Position numbers and translations under genes: made by a program. From the NCBI RefSeq assembly GCF_009806515.1, contig NZ_WUJP01000649.1, positions 1 through 40,116 of the forward strand: a DNA stretch of 40,116 nt, given 5' to 3'. The stretch is from Geminicoccus flavidas. Its GTDB lineage: Bacteria > Pseudomonadota > Alphaproteobacteria > Geminicoccales > Geminicoccaceae. Each line of letters opens with the position of its first letter. Position 1 is the stretch's first letter. Below, in pieces: positions 24,509-33,135 of this stretch. The notes beneath the pieces were generated by a model. The model was not told where the DNA came from and did not search any database. It worked only from the letters and a program-made list of their open reading frames with translations.

Positions 24509-25240
24509 TCAGGCTGCCTGCCGGCGGCGCCGCGCGCCCGCCAGGATCTCCTCGGCAAAGCGGGTCGCGATTACCCGCGCGGCGTGGTCGGCCTCGGGCA
24601 GATGGCGGTCCGAGGCGGCGCGCAGCAGCGCTGGCGCTTCGGCGTCGCCGGTGAGCTTCTGGCGGATCAGGCCCCAGGCGACCAGGATGGACGGAGTCAC
24701 CTCAATATGGGCCTGGAAGGCCCAGGTGACGTTGCCGGCGCGCCAGATCTGGTTCCGGCAGGTAGTGCTCTGCATCAGGAGGGTGGCGCCCTGCGGCAGG
24801 TCGTAGGTGTCGTCATGCCACTGCATGAAGCAGGTGCCGGGCGGCACGTCGGACAGGAGCGGGTCGTCGAAGGCGGCTTCGGTTGGCTCCAGGGGCACGA
24901 AGCCATATTCCGGAGCGCTGCCGATCCGGGGCGTGCCGCCCCAGGCGCGGGCCAGGAGCTGGGCGCCCAGGCAGATGCCCATGACCGGCCGGCCTTCCGC
25001 GTCCATGCGGCGCGCCAGCTCCAGCAGGGGCGGGAAATAGGGGCACTGGTCGTCGGCCAGGCAGTTCATGGTGCCGCCCAGAATCAGGAGCCCGTCATGC
25101 CGGCCGGCATCCGTCGGCAGGACGAGGTCGGGCGAGCCCATCAGCAAGGTCGATTCTATGCCGCAGCGGGCGGCCTCTTCCTGGACGATCCCGGCCGGGC
25201 TCTCCAGATTGTTCTGGACGATCAGAAGACGTGGGGGCAT
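24509..25240 (-). CDS. Class I glutamine amidotransferase-like protein
   Basis: A 243-residue cytoplasmic protein with a GATase1 fold. The nucleophile is Cys90 in the elbow MGICLGAQLLA, and the triad is completed by His178 and Glu180 in WAFQAHIEVTP. LLILGGTMN forms the oxyanion side. Stand-alone members of this type are often annotated as GMP-synthase-like or gamma-glutamyl hydrolases of glutathione or polyamine conjugates; no partner synthetase is adjacent, so the substrate is unknown. The start is ATG at 25240 (MPPRLLIVQNN); an ATG six codons upstream is possible. It is divergent from sufE. Confidence 0.85.
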   Translation of the reverse strand: MPPRLLIVQNNLESPAGIVQEEAARCGIESTLLMGSPDLVLPTDAGRHDGLLILGGTMNCLADDQCPYFPPLLELARRMDAEGRPVMGICLGAQLLARAWGGTPRIGSAPEYGFVPLEPTEAAFDDPLLSDVPPGTCFMQWHDDTYDLPQGATLLMQSTTCRNQIWRAGNVTWAFQAHIEVTPSILVAWGLIRQKLTGDAEAPALLRAASDRHLPEADHAARVIATRFAEEILAGARRRRQAA

Positions 25241-25318
25241 CGAGACGGGTCCGCGCATGGTCCGTGGCTGGACATGCCGCCTGCGGCGCGCCACGGAAAG
25301 AGGAGTTGTGCAGCGATC

Positions 25319-25744
25319 GTGACGAGTTTTGCCGAACGTGCCCAGGAACTGCGCGACGAGTTCGCCCTGTTCGACGACTGGCGCGACAAGCTCGAGAACG
25401 TCATGGACCTGGGCAAGGCGCTGCCGCCCATGGAGCCGGCGCTGAAGACCGACGCCTCGCGCGTCCAGGGCTGCCAGAGCCAAGTCTGGATGGTCGGCAC
25501 CATGGAAGGCGACCGGCTGCACTTCCATGCGGAGAGCGACGCGATCCTGGTCAAGGGGCTGATCGCCTTGTTGCTCCGGCTCTATGACCGGCTCACCCCC
25601 GCCGAGATCCTGGCGAATCCGCCCGAGGTGCTGAAGGAGATCGGTCTGGAGCGCTATCTCACCCCGTCGCGCTCCAATGGGCTCTACGCCATGATTGGGC
25701 GCATCCAGGCGATCGCCCAGGCGCAGGCGGAACGCACCGCCTAA
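25319..25744 (+). CDS. sufE: Cysteine desulfuration protein SufE
   Basis: A 141-residue SufE, which takes persulfide sulfur from the SufS cysteine desulfurase for Fe-S cluster assembly. The acceptor is Cys52 in SRVQGCQSQVWM, the family signature, and the protein ends with the usual LTPSRSNGLYAMIGRI helix. The start is GTG at 25319 (TSFAERAQELRDEF) with AGAGGAG upstream. The rest of the suf cluster is not in the window, which is common in alphaproteobacteria, where a sufE copy often stands alone. Confidence 0.93.
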   Translation: MTSFAERAQELRDEFALFDDWRDKLENVMDLGKALPPMEPALKTDASRVQGCQSQVWMVGTMEGDRLHFHAESDAILVKGLIALLLRLYDRLTPAEILANPPEVLKEIGLERYLTPSRSNGLYAMIGRIQAIAQAQAERTA

Positions 25745-25794
25745 CCGGACCGGGCCTGCTTCGTCCACGCCATCTCCCGGGGCTCGCCGGCCAC

Positions 25795-27864
25795 ATGAAG
25801 ATCCTCTGCCAGCTCGTTGCGGCCGGCCTGTTCGCCTTCGCCCTCTGCCTGCTGCCCGCGATCGCGGTGCATGCGCCCAATGCCGGCCAGTTCTCGGCAC
25901 CCGCATGGGCGGTGCTGGCGCCGTTCGCCCTGGCCTTTCTGCTGGTCTGGGCGGTGATGGCCCTGCTGGGCCTCGTCACCGGCTGGTCGCGTCACGTGCT
26001 GGTGGCCTGCCTCGCGGCCACGGTGGTGCTGCTCCTTTTCAGCCAGATCTTCGGCCATGGCGAGGGGATGGTGTTGGATGGCGCGCGGCACAGCCTGTCG
26101 GTGCCGCCGGTGCGTGCGGCCGTCGAACTGGCCGTGATCGCGCTGGTGCTGGCGGCCGCCTGGTTCGGCCGGCGCCGGATCGCCGAGCATGCCCGCAGCG
26201 TTGTGGCGATCCTGTGCCTCTGGGTGGCGGCCTCTGCCCTGGTGCCGGCGCAGGCCTACTGGACACAGCCGAGGGCGGACGCAGGATCGGGTGGCCGAAT
26301 ACCGATCACCGAACTCTCCAGCGATTTCAACGTGATCCACGTGATGTTCGATTCGCTGCGTTCGGACGCGCTGGCCGAGGTGCTGGCAGCATATCCGGAG
26401 CTGCGCCGCCATTTCGACGGGTTTACCGTCTATCCCGAGCATATGGGCTACTCGAACTGGACCACGATCTCGCTGGGCGGAATCCTGGCCCAACATTTCT
26501 ACTTCGACGAGACGGTGCCGCCGGACGAGCCGGCCAACGCGCTGTTCGGCCGCTGGCTGGCACAGGACAGCCTGCCGGCGCGCCTGCACGCGGCCGGCTT
26601 CCAGATAAGCGCCATGCCGCCTGGCGGCGTGTTCTGCGAAGGTGCACCCCATGCCTGCGCCATGCTCGACCACGTGGCAGCGGAGGAGGGGGTGGCGATC
26701 GAGGCGGGCGAACCCGCGGCAGTCCTGGCCTCGGAGCGGATCCTGCTGGGCAACCTGTCCCTTCTGCGCTTGGTACCGGCCGTGCTGAAGCCCGCGGTCT
26801 ATCGCGAGGGTGCCCTGCTGATCCCGGCGCGCGCGGACGAGGCCCTGCCAGAGCTGACACCGATCCAGCGTGACGTCGTCCTGTCCCGCGAGGTCGCCCG
26901 GCACCTGGCGAACAACTACCGGGTCGCGACGGAGCGGCCGGTCTACCAGTTCCTGCACTTCTACCCGCCGCACCGCCCGTTCCTGTTCGACGCCGACTGC
27001 AGGCTCCGGCAGGAGGCGGCCGATGACTGGCAAAGCTACCTGGACCAGGCCACCTGTGCGGTCCGGCTGTTCGGGGGCCTGGTGGAGCGGCTGCGGACGC
27101 TGGGCGTGCTGGAGCGGAGCGTGGTGGTCCTGCAGTCGGACACCGGGCTGAACGTCGTGCCGGACGGGGAGCCCGGGCCGCCGGTCACCCGCACGGAGGC
27201 CTATGGGCAGAACGAGCTCATGGGCTATGCCCGCCCGGCCCTGGCGATCAAGCCGCTGGGTGCCAGCGGTGCGATGACGGTCGAGCAACGGCCTACCCAC
27301 CATCGGGACAGCTTCGCGTTGCTGGAGGCGGCAGCCATGGGTCCGGACGGCCGGAGCCGGCTGGACCTGCCCGACCCGCCGTCCGCCCTGGACGGCAGCC
27401 GGCCCTTCGTAGTGAGCGGGCCGATGCGCCCGCACACGCGGCGCCTCGCGCCCTATGAGCGGTTCGCGGTGAACGGCCCGGCCGGTGAGTGGGCGAGCTG
27501 GCGGGCGGAGGGCAGCTTCACGGCACCCGGCGAGCGACTGGCCGAGGCCCGGCCGATCACCGCGGTGGCGCTGCGGGTCGAGCCTTCGGGGCCGCTCACG
27601 CCCGGCCAGATGGTCCGGCTGCAGGCCAAGGTCACCGGCGGCAGCGGCCAGCCGGTCTTCACCTTCTTCCGCCGTGCGGCGGAGGGGAAGTTCGCCATGA
27701 TTGCGCCAGCCGATCTTCAGGCGGAGGTGGAGTGGGTGGTGGCCGAGGACCATCGCCGACCCTGCCAGGCGGAGCTGCTGGTGGCCGCGCGCAACGAGCT
27801 CGACCCCGAGGACCAGCGGGTGGTGGGTGAGCTGGCGGTGCCACTGGCCAAGCCCGGTTGCTGA
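25795..27864 (+). CDS. Membrane-anchored sulfatase/alkaline-phosphatase-fold protein
   Basis: A 689-residue protein with about five hydrophobic segments at the N-terminus (roughly 5-25, 36-60, 66-85, 108-124, 135-155), then a large presumably periplasmic domain. The domain follows the sulfatase/phosphoethanolamine-transferase plan. A strand ends in VMFDSLRSDAL with Asp186 as a metal-ligand candidate. YSNWTTISLGG (219-229) carries possible Thr nucleophiles, and FLHFYPPHRPF resembles the substrate-side motif. The usual SDHG metal motif reads QSDTG (448-451), so one ligand appears changed. A C-terminal region from about 560 to 689 is unassigned. A role in modifying envelope lipid or polysaccharide is inferred from the architecture. 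Start codon spacing is poor but no better start is visible. Confidence 0.72.
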   Translation: MKILCQLVAAGLFAFALCLLPAIAVHAPNAGQFSAPAWAVLAPFALAFLLVWAVMALLGLVTGWSRHVLVACLAATVVLLLFSQIFGHGEGMVLDGARHSLSVPPVRAAVELAVIALVLAAAWFGRRRIAEHARSVVAILCLWVAASALVPAQAYWTQPRADAGSGGRIPITELSSDFNVIHVMFDSLRSDALAEVLAAYPELRRHFDGFTVYPEHMGYSNWTTISLGGILAQHFYFDETVPPDEPANALFGRWLAQDSLPARLHAAGFQISAMPPGGVFCEGAPHACAMLDHVAAEEGVAIEAGEPAAVLASERILLGNLSLLRLVPAVLKPAVYREGALLIPARADEALPELTPIQRDVVLSREVARHLANNYRVATERPVYQFLHFYPPHRPFLFDADCRLRQEAADDWQSYLDQATCAVRLFGGLVERLRTLGVLERSVVVLQSDTGLNVVPDGEPGPPVTRTEAYGQNELMGYARPALAIKPLGASGAMTVEQRPTHHRDSFALLEAAAMGPDGRSRLDLPDPPSALDGSRPFVVSGPMRPHTRRLAPYERFAVNGPAGEWASWRAEGSFTAPGERLAEARPITAVALRVEPSGPLTPGQMVRLQAKVTGGSGQPVFTFFRRAAEGKFAMIAPADLQAEVEWVVAEDHRRPCQAELLVAARNELDPEDQRVVGELAVPLAKPGC

Positions 27865-27946
27865 GCCGCAGCGCAAGAAATCCACTTGGTGGGATAACAG
27901 GGCCGATTCATGGACTCTTTGAAAGTTTCCGAAGGTGCGTCTGAGC

Positions 27947-27993
27947 GTTCAAGAGGAACCTCTTGAACCTTCAGTAACTTGTTCGCCATATCT
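27947..27993 (+). promoter_or_regulatory. Perfect 10-bp inverted repeat overlapping a putative promoter
   Basis: Arms gttcaagagg (27947-27956) and cctcttgaac (27959-27968) are separated by two bases. The right arm contains TTGAAC at 27963-27968, a -35-like hexamer, with CATATC at 27987-27992 18 bp downstream. The site lies 58 bp before the ATG of the unknown gene at 28026. A repressor or activator operator is the likely reading; the very short loop argues against a terminator. Confidence 0.5.
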
Positions 27994-28025
27994 GGGTCGA
28001 CTGCACAAGACTGGGCGGGCGGGCC

Positions 28026-28400
28026 ATGGAAACGGCAATCGGGGTGCTCTGGTATCGCCGGGAGCATTACGACGAGCTGCGTCGGCTGTTCCCGGACGGG
28101 CGCCAGTTGCCCGACACGTTCGACCAGTGGCTGAGCGAGGCCAACGAGGGCGTGGCGCGCATCGAGGAGATGGGCGCGGTCCCGGTGAAGGCCACGCTCG
28201 ACCTGTTCGACTTCCCGCGCTGGTGCGCCATGCGGGGCATGTCTTGCGACTACCGGGCCCGGCAGTTGTTCGTCGCCGAGTTCGTCCGCCACCACCGGCC
28301 CGAGGCCCCGCCCGTGGACGAGCGGGCGGCCGTGGTGTCGGCCGTGAGGACCGCCGCCTCGGCCCGCCGGCGCGCCCGGCGAGTAGCGCAGTGGCGCTGA
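28026..28400 (+). CDS. Conserved hypothetical protein
   Basis: A 124-residue protein I do not assign to a named family, though the N-terminal part (METAIGVLWYRREHYDELRR, then LFPDGRQLPDTFDQWL) looks like a conserved globular domain. There is no signal peptide or membrane helix. The middle holds KATLDLFDFPRWCAMRGM, with two Cys residues nearby. The C-terminal 30 residues are Arg/Ala-rich and probably unstructured. It stands alone, preceded by a perfect palindrome and a possible promoter, which suggests its own regulation. Codon usage matches its neighbours. Confidence 0.7.
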   Translation: METAIGVLWYRREHYDELRRLFPDGRQLPDTFDQWLSEANEGVARIEEMGAVPVKATLDLFDFPRWCAMRGMSCDYRARQLFVAEFVRHHRPEAPPVDERAAVVSAVRTAASARRRARRVAQWR

Positions 28401-28541
28401 GCCGGCCGAACGGTTTCATCCTCGAGACACGTCATCCGATGTCGGATCGCAGCGCCGCGCGGAGCCGGGCCGATCCCGCTCGACAAGGGCAGGACCGCCT
28501 GCGAGAAACTGGCACGCGCTTTGGGCAGGGGGTCGGGCAGG

Positions 28542-29018
28542 ATGGAGATGGCGACGCTGGCCACGCCGATCGGTCCGGTGCGGCTGATCGGGAATGGCGA
28601 GGTGCTGGTCGGTCTATTCACCGGGGAAGAGCAGGGGTTCGCCGCCGAGCCGCGTGCGACGCCGCTCCTGCAGGAGGCGAGCCGGCAGGTCGAGGCGTAT
28701 TTCGCGGGCGGCCTCTCCGCCTTCGACCTGCCGCTGCGGCTGGACGGCACGCCGTTCCAGCGCCGGGTCTGGGACGCGCTCATGACGATTCCCTACGGCG
28801 CCACGATCTCCTACAAGCAGCTCGCCGGGCTGGTGGCGAGCCAAGCGGGCTTCCGCGCGGTCGGTGCCGCCAATGGCCGGAACCCGATCTCGATCATCGT
28901 GCCCTGCCACCGGGTGATCGCCCATGACGGCAAGCTCGGCGGCTATGGCGGCGGCCTGCCGCGCAAACGCTGGCTGCTTGACCACGAGGCGGCCCATGCG
29001 GGTGCCCGCCTGATCTGA
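28542..29018 (+). CDS. ogt: Methylated-DNA--[protein]-cysteine S-methyltransferase
   Basis: A 158-residue O6-alkylguanine-DNA alkyltransferase that transfers the alkyl group irreversibly to its own cysteine. The acceptor is Cys122 in IIVPCHRVI. The DNA-binding helix-turn-helix region GATISYKQLAGLV and GAANGRNPISI precede it, and GGYGGGLPRKRWLLDHE is the usual end. ATG at 28542 is preferred; ATG at 28521 or 28548 is possible. Whether it is best called Ogt or Ada C-domain-like cannot be settled, since no Ada N-terminal zinc domain is present. Confidence 0.93.
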   Translation: MEMATLATPIGPVRLIGNGEVLVGLFTGEEQGFAAEPRATPLLQEASRQVEAYFAGGLSAFDLPLRLDGTPFQRRVWDALMTIPYGATISYKQLAGLVASQAGFRAVGAANGRNPISIIVPCHRVIAHDGKLGGYGGGLPRKRWLLDHEAAHAGARLI

Positions 29019-29044
29019 CCTTCGCTTTGCTGGACTCTCCGACG

Positions 29045-29203
29045 ATGAGCACGCAGACGCGCAACCGCGCGATCATCCTGGCGGTCGTGGTGGTAGCGAT
29101 CGTGATCGGCCTGATCTGGCCGTTCGCGCTGGACAATACCAAGCGGATGAAGGACGCGGAGAAGGCGGCGGAGCAGGGCACCGAGATGCCGGCCGATCGG
29201 TAA
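29045..29203 (+). CDS. Small single-pass membrane protein (52 aa)
   Basis: An ATG at 29045 opens 52 codons ending TAA at 29201-29203. The protein begins MSTQTRNRAI, then a hydrophobic helix at about 9-29 (IILAVVVVAIVIGLIWPF), then a charged tail DNTKRMKDAEKAAEQG. The arrangement is that of a one-helix membrane protein with a soluble C-terminus. It lies 26 bp after ogt on the same strand. Codon usage (third-position G/C) matches real genes here. Function unknown. Confidence 0.65.
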   Translation: MSTQTRNRAIILAVVVVAIVIGLIWPFALDNTKRMKDAEKAAEQGTEMPADR

Positions 29204-29213
29204 GCAGGGCCGA

Positions 29214-30441
29214 TCAGGCGGGCGGGCGGAACACCTGAAGCTTGTCTTGGATGGCGCGTATCCGGGCGTCGAACAAATCTGCCAGCTGAGACTGCCCGGC
29301 CTCATCCACATGGACGATCCTGGCGTTGCGGAGGCAGGATAAAGCCTCTTCGAGTGCGCCGGGATCAGCGCGACGTTCCCCGAGTGCCTGAAATGCGTTG
29401 CTGAGATTGTTCTAGGTCATGGCCCAGTCCAGCGGGATACGCTCTCTGGTTCTTTCCGGCAGTGCGGCGCGAGGCCGCCAGATAGTCGAGTCCGAGGTGC
29501 GTAGCCTCCCCAGGAGGATGAGGCCGTGGGCGGCGGAACACTGCTTGGCCTGCGTGTAAGCTGCGAGCAATTCCATCGTGTCGAGCTCGAGGTCAACTGC
29601 TTTGCTGAGAAGGTGGCAGGCCTGCTGGAAATCCCCCTGGTCGACCGCCGCCCTGGCAGCGGCCCTGGCCTCGGCTACGACAGGGTCGTCAGAAACCAGG
29701 CTCTGCGGGCGGGCATCCAGGGTACGGTATTCATTGGCCTTCGCTTCCAGACGTCGTTGCAGTTCGACGGGATCGTCAGGCAGAGGACCTGCCTCACCGA
29801 ACTGGCGGAGGACGGCGTGCAGGACAGCGAGCGGAATACCTTTGTCCGCCTCGATCCGGCGCAGGACGCACAGGATCTCGTCCCGCGTCCGTTCGACCCC
29901 TCCTACTCCCGCTGCCGACCGGACCGCGAGATCTGGCAGCAGGCGCTGGCGACGTATGGAGTCGGACAGGATGGCTCGATAGGCGGCTTCGATGAGGCGC
30001 TGACAGAACTCCCTCATGACCTGGTCGATGCGCCCGTCGGCGGACCCATCATGGTAGAACGGTCGGGGGCTGCGACGAGGATATCCTCGCCGATCTGGAT
30101 GCTCACCGTCTGCCACGGGTCGAGCTCGGCCGGAAGGCGCGGCGAGCGGAAGGTGGCTGCGATCTGGTCGAGGCTCGACCCGTAGTGCCGGAGCAGGTCC
30201 TGGGCGGTCCGCGTGGCTGCCTCGGCATCGGCCGGGTCCAGGCTGGTCTGACCGGACAGAATGGCAGGAAGTTCCACCCGCATCGCCGCCGCCAGCGCGC
30301 GCTGCTCCGGATCGGACCACCGGTCGAACACCGAGCGCACGCAGCCGATCAGGTCCGCGCCAGCACGTCGTGGCCGACTGCGTGGGAGACCAGCCTGCCG
30401 AGGACAATGCCGGCAATAGCGGTTATCGGGTCGGCAGCCAT
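29214..30441 (-). pseudogene. Disrupted TPR-repeat protein gene
   Basis: A coherent protein can be read only by changing frame twice and passing a stop. It starts at ATG 30441 with MAADPITAIAGIVLGRLVSH. A shift near 30355 leads to ADLIGCVRSVFDRWSDPEQ and QIGEDILVAAPDRSTMMG. A second shift near 30045 leads to ADGRIDQVMREFCQRLIEA, continuing in one frame to IPLDWAMT. There a TAG at 29412-29414 sits where TPR proteins of this kind have Gln, and the frame continues NNLSNAFQALGERRADPGAL to a TGA at 29214. The last part is a recognisable TPR unit. The N-terminal part looks like an effector-associated or signalling module, unassigned. Real decay and sequencing error are both possible. Confidence 0.72.
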
Positions 30442-30613
30442 TCGTTCATCTCTCGGCCGACCCCGTCGAGGGGAGGCCACTTTCCGGGTGCTTCCGAAGA
30501 ACCGGCCTCCAGGTCAAGCAGAGCCGAACAAATCACGGAACTGCATGAGATACACTGCTGCAGTCATGCCGTTCCGTATTCGACTGAACCGCAGCGCTTA
30601 AGGACAACTATCC

Positions 30614-32032
30614 TTATTTCCGCACCCAGATCTCCGCATCGATCTGGCCAGCCAGCTCCGGCATCTGGCTCGCCAGGAAGACGGGCTTCTTTCCGGCCCG
30701 GCGCTGCGCCAGATAGTCCTGGAGCAGCCGGGCCACTATGCCGGACAGGAGCAGGATCGCGATCAGGTTGATGGTCGCCATCAGCCCCATCGAGGCGTCC
30801 GCCGCGTTGAAGACGGTGGCGACGCTCTCATACGCACCCCAGAGCACCATCAGCAGGACAGCCAGGCGCAGCACGGTCACCGGCCCCTTGCGGCCCAGGC
30901 CCAGGAAGGTCATCGCGTTCTCGGCATAGGCGTAGTTGCCGATGATCGAGGTGAAGGCGAAGAAGAAGATCGCGATCGCGATGAAGGCGTGGCCGAACTC
31001 GCCGATATGCTCGCTGACCGCCTCCTGGGTGAGCTGGGTACCGGTCAGCCCGGAGGTCGGATCGAGCGCGCCGGACAGGAGGATCAGCAGCGCGGTGGCA
31101 GTGCAGATCACGATCGTGTCGATGAACACGCCCAGCGACTGCACCAGGCCCTGGCTGACCGGGTGGTGCGGGTCGGGCGTGGCGACCGCGGCGATGTTGG
31201 GTGCACTGCCCATCCCGGCCTCGTTGGAGAACAGGCCGCGCCGCACCCCGTTCATCAGCGCCGCCATCATGCCGCCGGTGACCCCGCCGGCCACCTCCTC
31301 CAGGCCGAACGCGCTCCGCACGATCAGGGCGAGCATGCCTGGCACCTCGGCGAAGTTGATCGCCAGGGCGTAGATGGCGACTGCCACATAGGCCGCGGCC
31401 ATGAACGGCACGACATATTCCGCGACCCGGGCGATCGTCTTGATGCCGCCGAAGATGATCACCGCGGTCAGCGCGGCGACGAACACGCCGGTCAGGAGCT
31501 TGGGCAGACCGAAGGCGCCCAGGACCGCGTCCGCGATCGAGTTGGCCTGGACGGCGTTGAACACCAGGCCGAACGACAGGATCAGGCAGACGGAGAAGAT
31601 CAGGCCGGCCCAGGGGGCCCGGAGGCCGCGTGCGAGATAGAAGGCCGGGCCGCCGCGGTAGCGGCCCTCGTCGTCGCGGATCTTGTAGAGCTGGGCCAGC
31701 GTGCTCTCGGCGAACGCGGTAGCCATGCCTACCATCGCCACCATCCACATCCAGAAGATGGCGCCCGGGCCGCCCAGATAGAGCGCTACCGCCACGCCTG
31801 CGATGTTGCCGGTGCCCACCCGGGACGCCAGGCTGGTGCACAGCGCCTGAAACGGGGTGATCCCCGACCGGTCGGCTTCCTTCGTGCCAATCACCGCGCG
31901 GAGCATCTCCGGGAACATCCGGATCTGCACGAAGCCCAGGCGGAGGGTGAAGAAGATCCCCACGGCGAGCAGGCCATAGACCAGGACATAGCCCCAAAAG
32001 ATCTCGTTCAGGAAGTCGATGACAGGGTCCAT
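30614..32032 (-). CDS. Sodium:alanine symporter (AGCS family)
   Basis: A 472-residue transporter of the alanine or glycine:cation symporter family, importing Ala/Gly with Na+ through the inner membrane. The family signature GTGNIAGVAVALYLGGPGAIFWMW is obvious in two pieces, and RRGLFSNEAGMGSAPNIAA in the middle is diagnostic. About 10-11 hydrophobic segments are visible. The ATG at 32032 (MDPVIDFLNEIFWGY) has GGGAG 8 nt upstream; the frame is open to 32065. It is flanked by broken genes on both sides. Confidence 0.94.
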   Translation of the reverse strand: MDPVIDFLNEIFWGYVLVYGLLAVGIFFTLRLGFVQIRMFPEMLRAVIGTKEADRSGITPFQALCTSLASRVGTGNIAGVAVALYLGGPGAIFWMWMVAMVGMATAFAESTLAQLYKIRDDEGRYRGGPAFYLARGLRAPWAGLIFSVCLILSFGLVFNAVQANSIADAVLGAFGLPKLLTGVFVAALTAVIIFGGIKTIARVAEYVVPFMAAAYVAVAIYALAINFAEVPGMLALIVRSAFGLEEVAGGVTGGMMAALMNGVRRGLFSNEAGMGSAPNIAAVATPDPHHPVSQGLVQSLGVFIDTIVICTATALLILLSGALDPTSGLTGTQLTQEAVSEHIGEFGHAFIAIAIFFFAFTSIIGNYAYAENAMTFLGLGRKGPVTVLRLAVLLMVLWGAYESVATVFNAADASMGLMATINLIAILLLSGIVARLLQDYLAQRRAGKKPVFLASQMPELAGQIDAEIWVRK

Positions 32033-32185
32033 CGGTGTTCTCCCGGTCGCACGCGTGTTCGTCACCCAGATGAAGATAGATCGGGAGTGTCCCTTCGTCC
32101 GGACCCGACGAGCAGGGGTCCCGGGCGCTTATCGTGGCACCGGCCGGAAGGTGCCGCAGCCCGCTGCGGCCTGGTCGCGAGCCGC

Positions 32186-32901
32186 CAAGATGGCAACGAC
32201 TACCTAGCGCCTGGATCAGGAACCAATGTGGTCTATGCTGGCACCGGCAATGACAGGATCGAGATGCCCTATGAGGGCTGGCATGAGCAGGAAATCGGCA
32301 ATGGCTCGATGGTCCTGTTCGTGGGTGACGGCGACGACACCGCGCTTGGTGGCTGGCTCGACGACAATATGCGCGGCGAGGCAGGTGATGACAGCCTAGC
32401 TGGTGGCTATGGCAACGATCGTCTGGATGGTGGAGACGGAAACGATCGTCTTTTTGGAGACGATGGAAATGACCGACTCACCTGTGGCGCAGGTAATGAT
32501 CTACTTCGCAGTGGCAACGGTTCTTCCATCCTGACCAGCGGAGATGGCGAGGATATTTTCAGCTATCACATGTTCAATTCAGGTGGAGCGTCTGATTATC
32601 CGGAACATTACTTTGATCAAGTAGAATATTTTATAAGTGACTTTGCAGAAGGTGATAGATTGGCAATCATCTGGAAGAAACGCCAAGAAGCGGATACCAC
32701 CTATGTAAATTACTTATTCAAATTCTCCAATATTGATACAAATGGCGATGGAATGATTAACAAGGAGAATATGCCATCACTAAAATTGCCGGCTACTTCA
32801 ACGGATCATCGACTGAAAGCTTGACCATCAATCTTGGTGAGTTCTTCTGCTCGGTGCGATGCGCCACTCTGGCCAGCCAGAGGATGCACTCCTCCGCATG
32901 A
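32186..32901 (+). pseudogene. Truncated RTX (hemolysin-type calcium-binding repeat) gene fragment
   Basis: An open stretch without a start codon near its beginning encodes DGNDYLAPGSGTNVVYAG and then several glycine-aspartate nonapeptide repeats (GGYGNDRLDGGDGNDRLF and neighbours), the calcium-binding beta-roll of RTX proteins. Next comes an EF-hand-like loop DTNGDGMINKEN. The frame then runs to a TGA at 32822, but a neighbouring frame continues sensibly as ITKIAGYFNGSSTESLTI and NLGEF to a stop at 32899, so a frameshift near 32770 is likely. From about 32440 the DNA is much richer in A/T than its surroundings, suggesting transfer. The N-terminal enzyme or secretion domain is missing. It is best read as a 5'-truncated, frameshifted remnant. 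Confidence 0.75.
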
Positions 32902-33025
32902 CCTTCCCCCTACTTGGGTGACATGGTCACGGCACCGTCATCCTGTTCGGCGTGACCAGCCTCACCGCGAGCCATTCGTCGTGGGTTAGGCTCCACGCAG
33001 ACTTGCCGAACGTGTAGCAAGGAAT

Positions 33026-33056
33026 GCCCGGCCCCTGCATGAGCAGGATGCCGGGC
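33026..33056. terminator. Strong hairpin between the RTX fragment and the inositol-monophosphatase gene
   Basis: Outer arms gcccggc/gccgggc (7 bp) enclose inner arms cctgc/gcagg (5 bp) around a 4-base loop, with a small bulge. It sits about 80 bp past the stop of the minus-strand phosphatase gene. No T-run follows on either strand, so termination is only inferred. Confidence 0.4.
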
Positions 33057-33135
33057 GGTACCCAGACGCAGAGCGTGCCCCACCCAGCCCGGCGCCGTTT
33101 CTCCAACGATGGGACGGATCGGACAGCCTGCGCCG

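Noticed and set aside
25261-25297. 7-bp inverted repeat (tccgtgg / ccacgga) between the amidotransferase and sufE
   Set aside because: Short arms with a long spacer in GC-rich DNA; chance occurrence is likely.
28434-28447. 6-bp palindrome atccga/tcggat before ogt
   Set aside because: Six-base arms are expected by chance at this scale and no promoter elements align with it.
30596-30616. 6-bp AT-rich stem overlapping the stop codon of the symporter gene
   Set aside because: Too weak and misplaced for an intrinsic terminator.
32930-33110. A minus-strand open stretch of about 55 codons ending LVTPNRMTVP
   Set aside because: It looks protein-like but has no start codon with a ribosome-binding site and no recognisable family, and part of it coincides with a strong hairpin. 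A protein search would be needed to call it a fragment.
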